64,000 nt of DNA from positions 1,364,001 through 1,428,000 of the forward strand of contig NZ_CP068083.1 of the NCBI RefSeq assembly GCF_016725325.1, written 5' to 3'. The stretch comes from Sphingobacterium spiritivorum (GTDB lineage: Bacteria > Bacteroidota > Bacteroidia > Sphingobacteriales > Sphingobacteriaceae). Both the position numbers and the translations under genes were made by a program. A model generated the notes under the pieces. It made no database searches, had not been told where the DNA came from, and saw nothing but the letters and a program-made list of their open reading frames with translations. Below are positions 48,901 through 55,999 of the stretch, one piece after another (within the stretch, counting starts at the first letter, position 1; each line of letters opens with the position of its first letter).

Positions 48901-50510
48901 GAATCGCCTAAGATATTGTTGAAGTTGTTGATAACATCTGCTGGTACATTGATCGTAGTCGTAGTACCGTTCTCTGAAGTATACGTGTACGTACCGTTTC
49001 CGTTATTTACTAAGGTAGTAACAGTCTCGTTTGCTTTTACAATGTTTGAAATGTTGATCGTCTGTGTAGTTCCGTTATCATCCAGATAAGTGAAGTTCGA
49101 ACCATCGTAGTAAACATTACCTCCTACATTCTTGATCAGGTTAGTGATCGCATTGGTTACATTCGAATCTCCTAAGATATTGTTGAAGTTGTTGATAACA
49201 TCTGCTGGTACATTGATCGTAGTCGTAGTACCGTTCTCTGAAGTATACGTGTACGTACCGTTTCCGTTATTTACTAAGGTAGTAACAGTCTCGTTCGCTT
49301 TTACAATGTTTGAAATGTTGATCGTCTGGGTAGTACCGTTATCATCCAGATAAGTGAAGTTCGAACCATCGTAGTAAACATTACCACCTACATTCTTGAT
49401 CAGGTTAGTGATCGCATTGGTTACATTCGAATCGCCTAAGATATTGTTGAAGTTGTTGATAACATCGGCTGGTACATTGATTGTAGTCGTAGTACCGTTC
49501 TCTGAAGTATACGTGTATGTACCGTTTCCGTTATTTACTAAGGTAGTAACAGTCTCGTTCGCTTTTACAATGTTTGAAATGTTGATCGTCTGGGTAGTTC
49601 CGTTATCATCCAGGTAAGTGAAGTTGGAACCATCGTAGTATACGTTACCACCTACATTCTTGATCAGGTTAGTGATCGCATTGGTTACATTCGAATCGCC
49701 TAAGATATTGTTGAAGTTGTTGATAACATCGGCTGGTACATTGATCGTAGTCGTAGTACCGTTCTCTGAAGTATACGTGTACGTACCGTTTCCGTTATTC
49801 ACTAAGGTAGTAACAGTCTCGTTTGCTTTTACAATGTTTGAAATGTTGATCGTCTGGGTAGTGCCGTTATCATCCAGGTAAGTGAAGTTGGAACCATCGT
49901 AGTATACGTTACCACCTACATTCTTGATCAGGTTAGTGATCGCATTGGTTACATTCGAATCGCCTAAGATATTGTTGAAGTTGTTGATAACATCGGCTGG
50001 TACATTGATCGTAGTCGTAGTACCGTTCTCTGAAGTATACGTGTACGTACCGTTTCCGTTATTTACTAAGGTAGTAACAGTCTCGTTTTTCTTAACTACT
50101 TCAGCCAGGTTTATATTTACAGAATTACCGTTTGCATCTATATAAGAAATCTCATAAGTAGACGGATTGTAGGAAATGTTCGTTGCTCCGGTTGAACTGC
50201 CTGCAGCCACCCATTTACTGCCATCGTTGTAGTATATACCAGGTCTCACATCGTTTGCGGACACGGTATTGTATACCATCATACCAGCAATATGTTTATT
50301 TCCCTGTAATGGCGCCGGGTTTGTTGTTGAAACTAACTCTACACGTGAAAAAAGAAGCCCTTTGAACTTACTTTCAAGTTCTAGCATAGCATCTTTATTC
50401 GGAAGAGCAGATTCTCCCGTAGTAGACCCATCACTGATTTTTTGCTGAGCATACACAGACCCTACTGATACAACGAAAAATAGGAGAAAGAGAGCCAAAC
50501 GATTTTTCAT
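42921..50510 (-). CDS. Giant secreted repeat protein (18 x 88 aa), probable surface fibre/adhesin
   Basis: 2529 residues, first gene of the operon. Signal MKNRLALFLLFFVVSVGSVY; an N-terminal head (about 22-105) with AMLELESKFKGLLFSRVELV and GIYYNDGSKWVAAG, a pattern common at the N-terminus of Bacteroidota fibre-like proteins; one degenerate half-repeat; 18 tandem 88-residue repeats (residues 143-1726); a degenerate 19th; a region with about three 79-residue repeats of another type (NLTAGDGSI, GATLVDANVKV, KLADKNVT); and a unique C-terminal domain of about 115 residues (MPKFFYMPSIIVPTAADQF to FMNIVFAVKP). There is no cysteine in the repeats, no T9SS sorting domain and no membrane anchor. Asn, Thr, Val and Gly dominate. 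Probably a long beta-rich stalk; I cannot assign the fold. Confidence 0.85.
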   Translation of the reverse strand: MKNRLALFLLFFVVSVGSVYAQQKISDGSTTGESALPNKDAMLELESKFKGLLFSRVELVSTTNPAPLQGNKHIAGMMVYNTVSANDVRPGIYYNDGSKWVAAGSSTGATNISYNPSTYEISYIDANGNSVNINLAEVVKKNETVTTLVNNGNGTYTYTSENGTTTTINVPADVINNFNNILGDSNVTNAITNLIKNVGGNVYYDGSNFTYLDDNGTTQTINISNIVKANETVTTLVNNGNGTYTYTSENGTTTTINVPADVINNFNNILGDSNVTNAITNLIKNVGGNVYYDGSNFTYLDDNGTTQTINISNIVKANETVTTLVNNGNGTYTYTSENGTTTTINVPADVINNFNNILGDSNVTNAITNLIKNVGGNVYYDGSNFTYLDDNGTTQTINISNIVKANETVTTLVNNGNGTYTYTSENGTTTTINVPADVINNFNNILGDSNVTNAITNLIKNVGGNVYYDGSNFTYLDDNGTTQTINISNIVKANETVTTLVNNGNGTYTYTSENGTTTTINVPADVINNFNNILGDSNVTNAITNLIKNVGGNVYYDGSNFTYLDDNGITQTINISNIVKANETVTTLVNNGNGTYTYTSENGTTTTINVPADVINNFNNILGDSNVTNAITNLIKNVGGNVYYDGSNFTYLDDNGTTQTINISNIVKANETVTTLVNNGNGTYTYTSENGTTTTINVPADVINNFNNILGDSNVTNAITNLIKNVGGNVYYDGSNFTYLDDNGTTQTINISNIVKANETVTTLVNNGNGTYTYTSENGTTTTINVPADVINNFNNILGDSNVTNAITNLIKNVGGNVYYDGSNFTYLDDNGTTQTINISNIVKANETVTTLVNNGNGTYTYTSENGTTTTINVPADVINNFNNILGDSNVTNAITNLIKNVGGNVYYDGSNFTYLDDNGTTQTINISNIVKANETVTTLVNNGNGTYTYTSENGTTTTINVPADVINNFNNILGDSNVTNAITNLIKNVGGNVYYDGSNFTYLDDNGTTQTINISNIVKANETVTTLVNNGNGTYTYTSENGTTTTINVPADVINNFNNILGDSNVTNAITNLIKNVGGNVYYDGSNFTYLDDNGTTQTINISNIVKANETVTTLVNNGNGTYTYTSENGTTTTINVPADVINNFNNILGDSNVTNAITNLIKNVGGNVYYDGSNFTYLDDNGTTQTINISNIVKANETVTTLVNNGNGTYTYTSENGTTTTINVPADVINNFNDIIGNTNVTNAITNLIKNVGGNVYYDGSNFTYLDDNGTTQTINISNIVKANETVTTLVNNGNGTYTYTSENGTTTTINVPADVINNFNNILGDSNVTNAITNLIKNVGGNVYYDGSNFTYLDDNGTTQTINISNIVKANETVTTLVNNGNGTYTYTSENGTTTTINVPADVINNFNNILGDSNVTNAITNLIKNVGGNVYYDGSNFTYLDDNGTTQTINISNIVKANETVTTLVNNGNGTYTYTSENGTTTTINVPADVINNFNNILGDSNVTNAITNLIKNVGGNVYYDGSNFTYLDDNGTTQTINISNIVKANETVTTLINNGNGTYTYTSENGTTTTINVPADVINNFNNILGDSNVTNAITNLIKNVGGNVYYDGSNFTYLDDNGTTQTINISNIVKANETVTTLVNNGNGTYTYTSENGTTTTINVPADVINNFNNILGDSNVTNAITNLIKNVGGNVYYDGSNFTYLDDNGITQTINISNIVKANETVTTLVKNANGTYTYKNEKQQEVTLDPGMVNVTFANGVYTFKDAEGNVLTTINTNADHITYNNTTSGLTSKDVQGAIDELLATIKTIQGTKGDLTAGDASVVVGNGTGATLVNANVKVADGGITTAKIAGKNVTSDKLTAGAGTDGRVAIADKDGNVTYSNAIPSTSISGQNVTAATNKVVLGGTPTGAALKAFSIDVDESKLSLQNIGGKVTNNQITTGTDGQVLVTEGTTTKWVDKTTIAPETTNTLANNGTNTLTSTVNGKVATAPVVNGVSNTITGTGLVTTVNGVASASVDLKDAIQAGQHKTIVAEGSGITVTPTQGTNTTTYTVSANPATLALSGDVTGAANATKVEKIQGTPVSATKPTANQVLTYDGTNWTPKVPSVDVTGVTGGKALTSTDLDLSANAPTALLKDVTANIKAKAVTASKLGATAADAGKVATANADGTVTYQAISATNLANAKNLTAGDGSISVASGTGATLVDANVKVTDGGITSIKLADKNVTAAKLGAAAADAGKVATANADGTVTYQAISATNLTNAKNLTAGDGSIVVGAGSGATLVDANVKVADAGITTVKLADKNVTAGKIAPGAANQVLVTDATGANAQWVAQSTLADNTTADNGLTKTGNNVQLGGNLTKATTITATATNTLAVAGLQNTAAAAYNGTNGISTDRVVVADANGVLKQVKATMPKFFYMPSIIVPTAADQFVAETGVSGESFGTINLYDRYKKQFSTPMAQNAAVTTALPVLPSGELDYYITWYDTNVFASVSVSNAGILTYTIKANADVTIGSFMNIVFAVKP
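43530..45060 (-). repeat. Second, diverged repeat family (about 79 aa) in the same gene
   Basis: About three to four degenerate copies of a 79-residue unit with the words NLTAGDGSI, GTGATLVDANVKV, GGITSIKLADKNVTAAKLG and ATANADGTVTYQAISATNL. One pair (around 43700-43940) is nearly identical; the outermost copy (near 45050) is diverged. Boundaries are approximate. Confidence 0.7.
45333..50084 (-). repeat. Eighteen tandem 264-bp repeats inside the giant protein gene
   Basis: Units of exactly 264 bp (88 codons) run without indels from ETVTTL at 50084 down to 45333 (18 x 264 = 4752 bp). Protein differences are rare: T to I in unit 5 (48765-49028) and unit 18 (45333-45596), V to I at the start of unit 17, and NDIIGNTN in place of NNILGDSN in unit 13 (46653-46916). 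DNA differences are mostly synonymous and shared between distant units. Each unit is itself two similar half-modules (NNGNGTYTYTSENGTTTTIN and YYDGSNFTYLDDNGTTQTIN). Confidence 0.97.
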
Positions 50511-51072
50511 ATTCTGTAAATTATATTTTGCATTTCAGTTATTATCAAATAAACTTTTTACGTCAGAACACATATAAAGAGTCAATCTGATCACGATAAA
50601 AACTACCGTGGCTGCAAAACTAATAAAGGTATGAGAGGCTACTTTTTTTTATTTCTATAGTGTAGTTATCAAGCTACAAAATACACGTATTTACATATAT
50701 TCGTTAAAATTTTATAGACAATCAACTACATTTAACTGTTAATTCTACATTAAAAAATACACTTAAGGCAATAGATCCGGAAGGTAAACGTTGATGACAC
50801 ACCTAATAACAAAATCACAAGCAGCATATAAAAACAGTTCCTGTTGAAAAACGAAACAGCAAAGTATGGGTAACATATAAGGATCACAAGTCCTTAATTA
50901 GGTATATCTCAATACTTTTAACAAAAAGTAGCTGAAGGAAATGAGAAATGCATATACCTGTAGCTAAAAATCGATAATTAAGTAATTAATTTTTCTATAA
51001 TCAGCTGTATAGGAAAATCCGACCAAAAAAAATGTACTTTCGTATAGTTTTGACTGAAGATCACATTCAAAA
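50511..51072. other. Divergent intergenic region, adhesin operon / O-antigen ligase
   Basis: The 562 bases contain the candidate -7 box of the adhesin operon and, at 51045-51052, an exact TAGTTTTG 20 bases before the ligase ATG. A small hairpin (TAAGGA/TCCTTA near 50880) is the only other structure. No ORF or known RNA is recognised. Confidence 0.5.
50614..50622 (-). promoter_or_regulatory. Candidate -7 box of the surface-protein operon
   Basis: Minus strand TAGTTTTGC is a complete TAnnTTTGC match about 104 bases upstream of the ATG. There is no clear TTG at -33 (the position reads GTAGCC), so the promoter may need an activator or be weak. Confidence 0.4.
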
Positions 51073-53229
51073 ATGACAAAATCAAAAAAAACTCATAAGA
51101 AATCTACCCTGAAAAATGACAACAGAAAATCTACTGATGTCGCCGAATCATTACTTCCTAAAGAATCCGCGCCCAATACTTATGTTTATCTTATTTTCAT
51201 CGCCCTCTACCTTATTGTAGATATTATTCCACGGGGAGATATTATTGATACGGCTGGTCAGCACAGAATACAATTAGATATCATTAATATCTCTGCGATT
51301 ATCTATATCTTAAGGAACTTTTCAAAAGGATTTGGTTTTAAGATTTCCTTATTCTTTAAACAGGTCATACCTGTACTATTTATTTCCTTTTTTGTACTAT
51401 CCGGTATTTCCATCTTTGCCGGTCTCAACAAAGTTGAGGGTCTGTTGGAGTATGCAGGCTATACCACTACATTAATTGCATTCTTTAATATTTTTGCATT
51501 ACTATTTTTAGCAAAAGATAATATTAAAGCAATCTCCATTATAGTTACCTGTATTGTTCTATACCAATCCGGTGCTGAACTGTATAAATTCATACGGGAA
51601 ATTAAAACACTTCCGTTGTGGGATGCAGTCAATAATATAAAATGGAGTACGGGTAATAAAAACATTTTTGGTGCGACTTTGATCGTTAAACTATGCTTTG
51701 TAGTCTATACTTTTTTACGCACGAAAGGTATATTCAGGTACATCGCGCTGTTAACCTATTTTATCGCCCTGTTGACTTTATTTTTCATTAGTGCCAGAGC
51801 TATTTACATTAGTTCTACCCTGATCATTTTATTCATAACTCTAGGCACAACTGTTCTGTATTGGAAATCTGAAAAAAGAAACATTACTCTCCTCCATAAT
51901 GCTGTTCTCATTTCACTCTTTGTTATCAGTTTCCTGATTGTTGATAATACCCTTACAAAGTATGCTAAAACCGGATCCGATAAACAAGTTAATACAGAAC
52001 AAACCCAAAACAGCTCTTTTATTGAAGAGCGTGCCCAGACAATTACGGATTTTGATAATGCAGGAACGAATATTCGTCTTTACATGTGGAAAGCTTCGTT
52101 AGAAGGCATTAAGGAGCGTCCTTTATCAGGGTTTGGGTTAGGTAACTACAAAATAGAATCGCCAAGAATTACAGGTAAATATTATACATCTAATGTTTTC
52201 AACCGCTATAATCACAATGATTTTTTACAGGTTGCTTTCGAAAGTGGGATAATAACAGGAATCGTGTATTTTGGTCTGTTTGTTTTTGCCTTTATTTACA
52301 CGTTAAAAATTCTTTTCAGAAAAGAATATAATCAGGAAAGGAAATTCGCCGCAATATTGATTTTCAGTGGAATAATCGGATATTTTATAGATTCCGTCTT
52401 TAACTTTCCCCTGGCACGCCCCAATATGAATATCATGTTCGTCTTATTATTAGCGATGATCATTGCTAATTATGTAAGTGTACAGGTAAAAACAGATACA
52501 ACAAGCTATAAATCTGTTTACAAATACATCTATTTCTCTGTATTAATTCTGGCTACAGGAGCTTTTTACATCAATTACATTAATTACAAATCTTACAAAG
52601 CCCAGTATCTGATAGATACAGATTCTGACAATGTAGACTATTCCAATCCTCACCCTAAGTATACCTATCAGCAAGTTGAGCACATGTTGTCAGGATCTAT
52701 TCCCAACCTGGGGGTTGACAGCGAACCTCTGATTCTCAAAAAAGCAAAATACCTTTACTTTGAAAAAAGATATGAAGAGATGCTTGATATCTTAAAGGAT
52801 TATAATAAAATAAGCCCATACACGGTGTACGATGACAATATGAAAATGCTGATGTATTCCAATATGGGTAAAATAGATTCTGCATACAAATACAGTCAGG
52901 TCATGTTTAATGAAAGACCATATAGCTATAATGACTATAAGATGAACATCGAACTGGCTGGCAGTAATAAAGATATCAATGGTGTTAAAAAAGCTTTTAA
53001 TGCCTTTAATAAATACACACAAAGTCAGGAAGCCTACGAATATTATCTTAAAAATCTACTGAAATCAGAGTTTGATTTTAAATCTGACACAACTATTCTG
53101 GCAGAAGGAATAAAGCTGTATCCTGAAAGTGAGACTGTAAAATCCTTAAAGAAATATGTTGACTTCTTAAAATCTTCGAATCTGACAGCGGAACAACTCA
53201 AACACATCCTCAATCAGAAGCAAAAATAA
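51073..53229 (+). CDS. O-antigen ligase/polymerase family membrane protein with C-terminal extension
   Basis: 718 residues. A basic, hydrophilic N-terminus (about 35 residues, rich in K) is followed by about 10-11 transmembrane helices to about residue 500. The Wzy_C/O-antigen ligase signature is in the large periplasmic loop and after it: RPLSGFGLGNYKIESPRI (about 347-365) and RYNHNDFLQVAFESGIITGI (about 378-397). The last about 200 residues are soluble and helical, TPR-like (LILKKAKYLYFEKRYEEMLD, SYNDYKMNIELAGSNKDING). The family transfers or polymerises glycans on lipid A-core or on proteins. The gene is divergent from the surface-protein operon; its product could modify the surface polysaccharide to which T9SS cargo is attached, but that is inference. 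Confidence 0.85.
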   Translation: MTKSKKTHKKSTLKNDNRKSTDVAESLLPKESAPNTYVYLIFIALYLIVDIIPRGDIIDTAGQHRIQLDIINISAIIYILRNFSKGFGFKISLFFKQVIPVLFISFFVLSGISIFAGLNKVEGLLEYAGYTTTLIAFFNIFALLFLAKDNIKAISIIVTCIVLYQSGAELYKFIREIKTLPLWDAVNNIKWSTGNKNIFGATLIVKLCFVVYTFLRTKGIFRYIALLTYFIALLTLFFISARAIYISSTLIILFITLGTTVLYWKSEKRNITLLHNAVLISLFVISFLIVDNTLTKYAKTGSDKQVNTEQTQNSSFIEERAQTITDFDNAGTNIRLYMWKASLEGIKERPLSGFGLGNYKIESPRITGKYYTSNVFNRYNHNDFLQVAFESGIITGIVYFGLFVFAFIYTLKILFRKEYNQERKFAAILIFSGIIGYFIDSVFNFPLARPNMNIMFVLLLAMIIANYVSVQVKTDTTSYKSVYKYIYFSVLILATGAFYINYINYKSYKAQYLIDTDSDNVDYSNPHPKYTYQQVEHMLSGSIPNLGVDSEPLILKKAKYLYFEKRYEEMLDILKDYNKISPYTVYDDNMKMLMYSNMGKIDSAYKYSQVMFNERPYSYNDYKMNIELAGSNKDINGVKKAFNAFNKYTQSQEAYEYYLKNLLKSEFDFKSDTTILAEGIKLYPESETVKSLKKYVDFLKSSNLTAEQLKHILNQKQK

Positions 53230-53253
53230 ATTAAGAAATAGTTTTGTGAATGC

Positions 53254-53320
53254 AGAATCCGGATACTGTACATTAGAAATATCTGTTGAATAATTAGATA
53301 TTTCTAAATGTATTCCGGTC
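53254..53320. other. Long imperfect hairpin after the O-antigen ligase gene
   Basis: The inner 12-bp perfect stem TTAGAAATATCT (53273-53284) pairs with AGATATTTCTAA (53296-53307). An outer imperfect stem pairs GAATCCGGATAC with GTATTCCGGTC. There is no T tract. It may be a terminator, a small RNA 3' end or an operator for the HTH gene at 53484. Confidence 0.45.
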
Positions 53321-53483
53321 GAAGTTCTTTCTTATAGAACCGGCTATAATTCTTCTTTCTTAAAATTTTAGCACAGATTTTGCAATTATCCCATAACTGC
53401 TATTAACCAATATCAATTGCTTCAAACAAAATATGTGGTACATGTATAGCATTATCGATTCATTTTTTTAACAATTTAAAGCT

Positions 53484-53729
53484 ATGAAAGGAAAAACGAA
53501 TATTACTCCTTTTGAGCAATCTGTAATTGATTTTGTAGTTAAGTTAAGGAACAGAAAAAACCTTACGCAACAAGACATTGCGACAATTTTGCATGTTGAA
53601 AGAACATTTATTACAAGTGTGGAAAGTAAAAACAGCAGAGCGAAGTACAACTTAAACCACCTCAATATGATTGCAGATCATTTTGGCATGTCGCCGAAAG
53701 ATTTCCTACCGGAAAAACCAATAATATAA
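53484..53729 (+). CDS. Small XRE-family HTH regulator
   Basis: 81 residues, almost entirely one HTH_3 (XRE/Cro) domain: FVVKLRNRKNLTQQDIATIL then HVERTFITSVESKNSRAKYN, with the recognition helix around residues 43-53, then LNHLNMIADHFGMSPKDFL. No effector domain. It stands alone between the O-antigen ligase gene and exonuclease III; there is no toxin partner beside it. It could regulate itself or the divergent surface locus, but nothing in the sequence proves a target. Confidence 0.87.
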   Translation: MKGKTNITPFEQSVIDFVVKLRNRKNLTQQDIATILHVERTFITSVESKNSRAKYNLNHLNMIADHFGMSPKDFLPEKPII

Positions 53730-53822
53730 TTTGGAATAACAGGTATGCCTCAATAAATCCAGTGGCAGTGAAGTATTCTGACAATGCGCACACTAAGTTA
53801 AAAGACCAAAGGAGTTCGAAAT

Positions 53823-53860
53823 GGACTAACCTTGGTAATCCAACATCAGGGTTAGCCTTT
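53823..53860 (+). terminator. Weak hairpin between HTH gene and xth
   Basis: GGACTAACC (53823-53831) pairs with GGTTAGCC (53850-53857) with one bulge, followed by TTTTC. It could end the HTH transcript. The rest of 53730-53945 shows nothing convincing. Confidence 0.3.
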
Positions 53861-53945
53861 TCGGATGATCTTGTAGTGACGAAAACTTTATCTGTTCTTT
53901 CTTATATCAATACTTATAGTGTCACTCTACACTCTAAAAATCTCT

Positions 53946-54713
53946 TTACTCACTTATTTCTACTACAACAGGGCAGTGATCTGAATGCATAGCATCATTC
54001 AGTAAGTACGATTTCTCAATCTGACTGGCCAATGGCGCTGATACCATATTATAATCAATACGCCAGCCCAGATTTCTTGCTCTGGCACCTGCTCTGTAGC
54101 TCCACCAGGAATACTGATGCGGCTCGGGGTTTAAGTGGCGGAAAGAATCAATGTACCCCGAATTAATAAAATTTTCCATCCATTCCCGTTCTTCAGGTAA
54201 AAATCCGGAAGTATTTGCATTGGATTTAGGGTTATGGATATCTATTGCACGATGGCAGATATTATAATCCCCGCATACAATAAGGTTAGGAATATCCTTT
54301 AGAAGATGATCGCTGTATTGCTGAAAATCATCTAAAAACTGATACTTGAAAGTTTGTCGTGTTTCACCAGTTGTACCTGATGGAAAATAAGTACTCATAA
54401 CCGAGAATTTTTCAAAATCAGCCCGGATTATTCTTCCTTCAAAATCGTACAGCTCGTGTCCGCATCCATATTCCACACGTTTAGGAGAGACCTTTGTAAA
54501 GATCGCAGTCCCGCTATATCCTTTCTTCTGTGCAGGATACCAGTAATGCTCATATCCCAATTGCTCCAATAAAGCTATTTCAGGAATCAGATCTGGTGTA
54601 GCTTTTATTTCCTGAAGACAGATCACATCTGCATTCGTACTTTTCAGCCAGTCCAGCCACCCCTTTCTAAGAGCAGCACGCAGACCGTTAACATTATACG
54701 TAATGATTTTCAC
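53946..54713 (-). CDS. xth: Exodeoxyribonuclease III (AP endonuclease)
   Basis: 255 residues of the Xth/ExoA endonuclease-exonuclease-phosphatase family, which cuts at abasic sites and trims 3' ends in base-excision repair. Motifs: MKIITYNVNGLRAALRKG at the start, LQEIKA with metal-binding Glu35, VCGDYNICH with the Asp/Asn pair, RIDYNMVS and the catalytic HSDHCPV (Asp245, His246) near the end. The length is typical. Monocistronic; the start is followed by 73 bases to the cyclophilin stop. Confidence 0.96.
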   Translation of the reverse strand: MKIITYNVNGLRAALRKGWLDWLKSTNADVICLQEIKATPDLIPEIALLEQLGYEHYWYPAQKKGYSGTAIFTKVSPKRVEYGCGHELYDFEGRIIRADFEKFSVMSTYFPSGTTGETRQTFKYQFLDDFQQYSDHLLKDIPNLIVCGDYNICHRAIDIHNPKSNANTSGFLPEEREWMENFINSGYIDSFRHLNPEPHQYSWWSYRAGARARNLGWRIDYNMVSAPLASQIEKSYLLNDAMHSDHCPVVVEISE

Positions 54714-54786
54714 GAGAAAAAAATATAAAGTAAATCTTTAAATTAAATATTGATATAAGTTCTGATAGATTATTTATTCGGAGGTA

Positions 54787-55542
54787 CTAATAATCTTTTC
54801 CTGAAAACATATCAAAAAACCGGGTTAGAAAACCTGTTTTAGGTTTCTCCCCTTTAAGTTCCAGTTCAAGGTTTAATGCTTCTCTTCGGGTTAACACTTT
54901 CATCGACATCCTTACATCATCTGTCGGTCTGTCCAAAGCATCTGTCTTCACTTTAGCAATTGTTTCCACAACCTCTACCCCATTCAAAAGTTCACCAAAA
55001 ACGGTATAATTACCATCCAGATGAGGTGTTCCTCCAATAGTAGTATAAATTTTGCGTTGTGCTTCCGTAAACTTGCGCCCTTTTAATTTGAACTGTTCCA
55101 GACTATCCAGTCCGGCATTTGTAAATACACGGCCCTCAACCAGATAAAACTGAGATCCTGAAGATGCTTTAGCCGGATTGTTATCTCTTGCAGCCCCTAT
55201 AGTCCCCTTTTTATGGAATAAGGTATCCCGAATTTCCGCATTGATCGTATATTTCGGACCTCCCTCTCCAAGTGCCTGTCCCTTTGCAGCGTGTCGCGAA
55301 TCAGGATCTCCTCCCTGAATCATAAAATGATTGATCACACGGTGAAACAGCAGACTATCGTAATATCCTTCTTTCACCAGTTTCACAAAATTATCCCGAT
55401 GTAGCGGAGTTGAGTTGTACAATTTCAACAGACATATGCCTTTATCTGTAGTGATGCTAACATACTTAAATTCAGGTTTAGCAGCCCAGACATACAGGCT
55501 GCATGTCATTACAAAAAACAGTAAAATTATTTTTCTCATCAT
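54787..55542 (-). CDS. Secreted cyclophilin-type peptidyl-prolyl isomerase
   Basis: 251 residues with a signal peptide (MMRKIILLFFVMTCSLYVWA), so periplasmic. Cyclophilin core: YDSLLFHRVINHFMIQGGDP (about 62-81, active-site Arg in FHRV), GTIGAARDNNPAKASSGSQF (about 114-133), and YTVFGELLNGVEVVETIAKV. A short C-terminal extension (LELKGEKPKTGFLTRFFDMF) goes beyond the family core. It probably helps fold exported proteins. It starts 17 bases after the stop of the 115-residue hypothetical gene, so they form an operon. Confidence 0.94.
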   Translation of the reverse strand: MMRKIILLFFVMTCSLYVWAAKPEFKYVSITTDKGICLLKLYNSTPLHRDNFVKLVKEGYYDSLLFHRVINHFMIQGGDPDSRHAAKGQALGEGGPKYTINAEIRDTLFHKKGTIGAARDNNPAKASSGSQFYLVEGRVFTNAGLDSLEQFKLKGRKFTEAQRKIYTTIGGTPHLDGNYTVFGELLNGVEVVETIAKVKTDALDRPTDDVRMSMKVLTRREALNLELELKGEKPKTGFLTRFFDMFSGKDY

Positions 55543-55559
55543 AAAAGAGTAAGCAAAAG

Positions 55560-55907
55560 CTACATCATTTCCATTTCCTGGAAATAATCGACTATTAAAG
55601 ATTTTATAATTAGTTCTTGTTCTAATAATGTATAATTCGGAATAGGTTTAATTAATTCCCAGTGTGGCCAGCCTTCCTGATCAACGCCCTGCAATTCATA
55701 AAATCCCATTGCACTAAAAAGCTTGCAGGTAGCGATATGCATCAGTTCCTCTTTCTCTCTTTTAGAGAATGTCTGAGGTCCTTTACCTAATTCCTGTACT
55801 CCTATCAGAAAAAGCATGACTTTGATATCCGGTATATCCATATCAAAACTTTCCGCCATCTTCCCCTGTAGCACAGACCAACTCTTATTCACTTGACTAG
55901 CATTCAT
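55560..55907 (-). CDS. Conserved-looking hypothetical protein, 115 aa
   Basis: I do not recognise a named domain. It is a soluble 115-residue protein without signal peptide, mostly helical (FDMDIPDIKVMLFLIGVQEL, FSKREKEELMHIATCKLFSA), ending with an acidic and Met-rich tail. Composition, lack of overlap and close spacing (17 bases to the cyclophilin gene) support a real gene. The phosphatase gene upstream is 92 bases away and may or may not share the transcript. Confidence 0.75.
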   Translation of the reverse strand: MNASQVNKSWSVLQGKMAESFDMDIPDIKVMLFLIGVQELGKGPQTFSKREKEELMHIATCKLFSAMGFYELQGVDQEGWPHWELIKPIPNYTLLEQELIIKSLIVDYFQEMEMM

Positions 55908-55999
55908 ATCTATAAACTCAAAAGTAAAAATTAAAAAGGTAAAAACCTTTACAGTAAACGGTACGTATTCTCTAACAGTTTGTTGATAACAAACGATCT

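Noticed and set aside
45333-50084. CRISPR-like or satellite repeat array
   Set aside because: The repeats are long (264 bp), contiguous and in frame inside one long gene; there are no spacers and no cas genes.
45436-50145. Sixteen or so plus-strand 73-codon ORFs spaced 264 bp or multiples of it
   Set aside because: They are antisense shadows of the repeat units; their period, start points and content follow from the coding repeats on the minus strand.
42921-50510. Trimeric autotransporter (YadA-type) protein
   Set aside because: There is no YadA-type C-terminal anchor; the C-terminus is a soluble-looking domain.
53484-53729. Antitoxin of a toxin-antitoxin pair
   Set aside because: The small HTH protein has the right size, but no toxin-like gene lies on either side.
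53762-53992. 76-codon plus-strand ORF starting with GTG
   Set aside because: No domain is recognisable, it overlaps the 3' end of exonuclease III and has no believable start.
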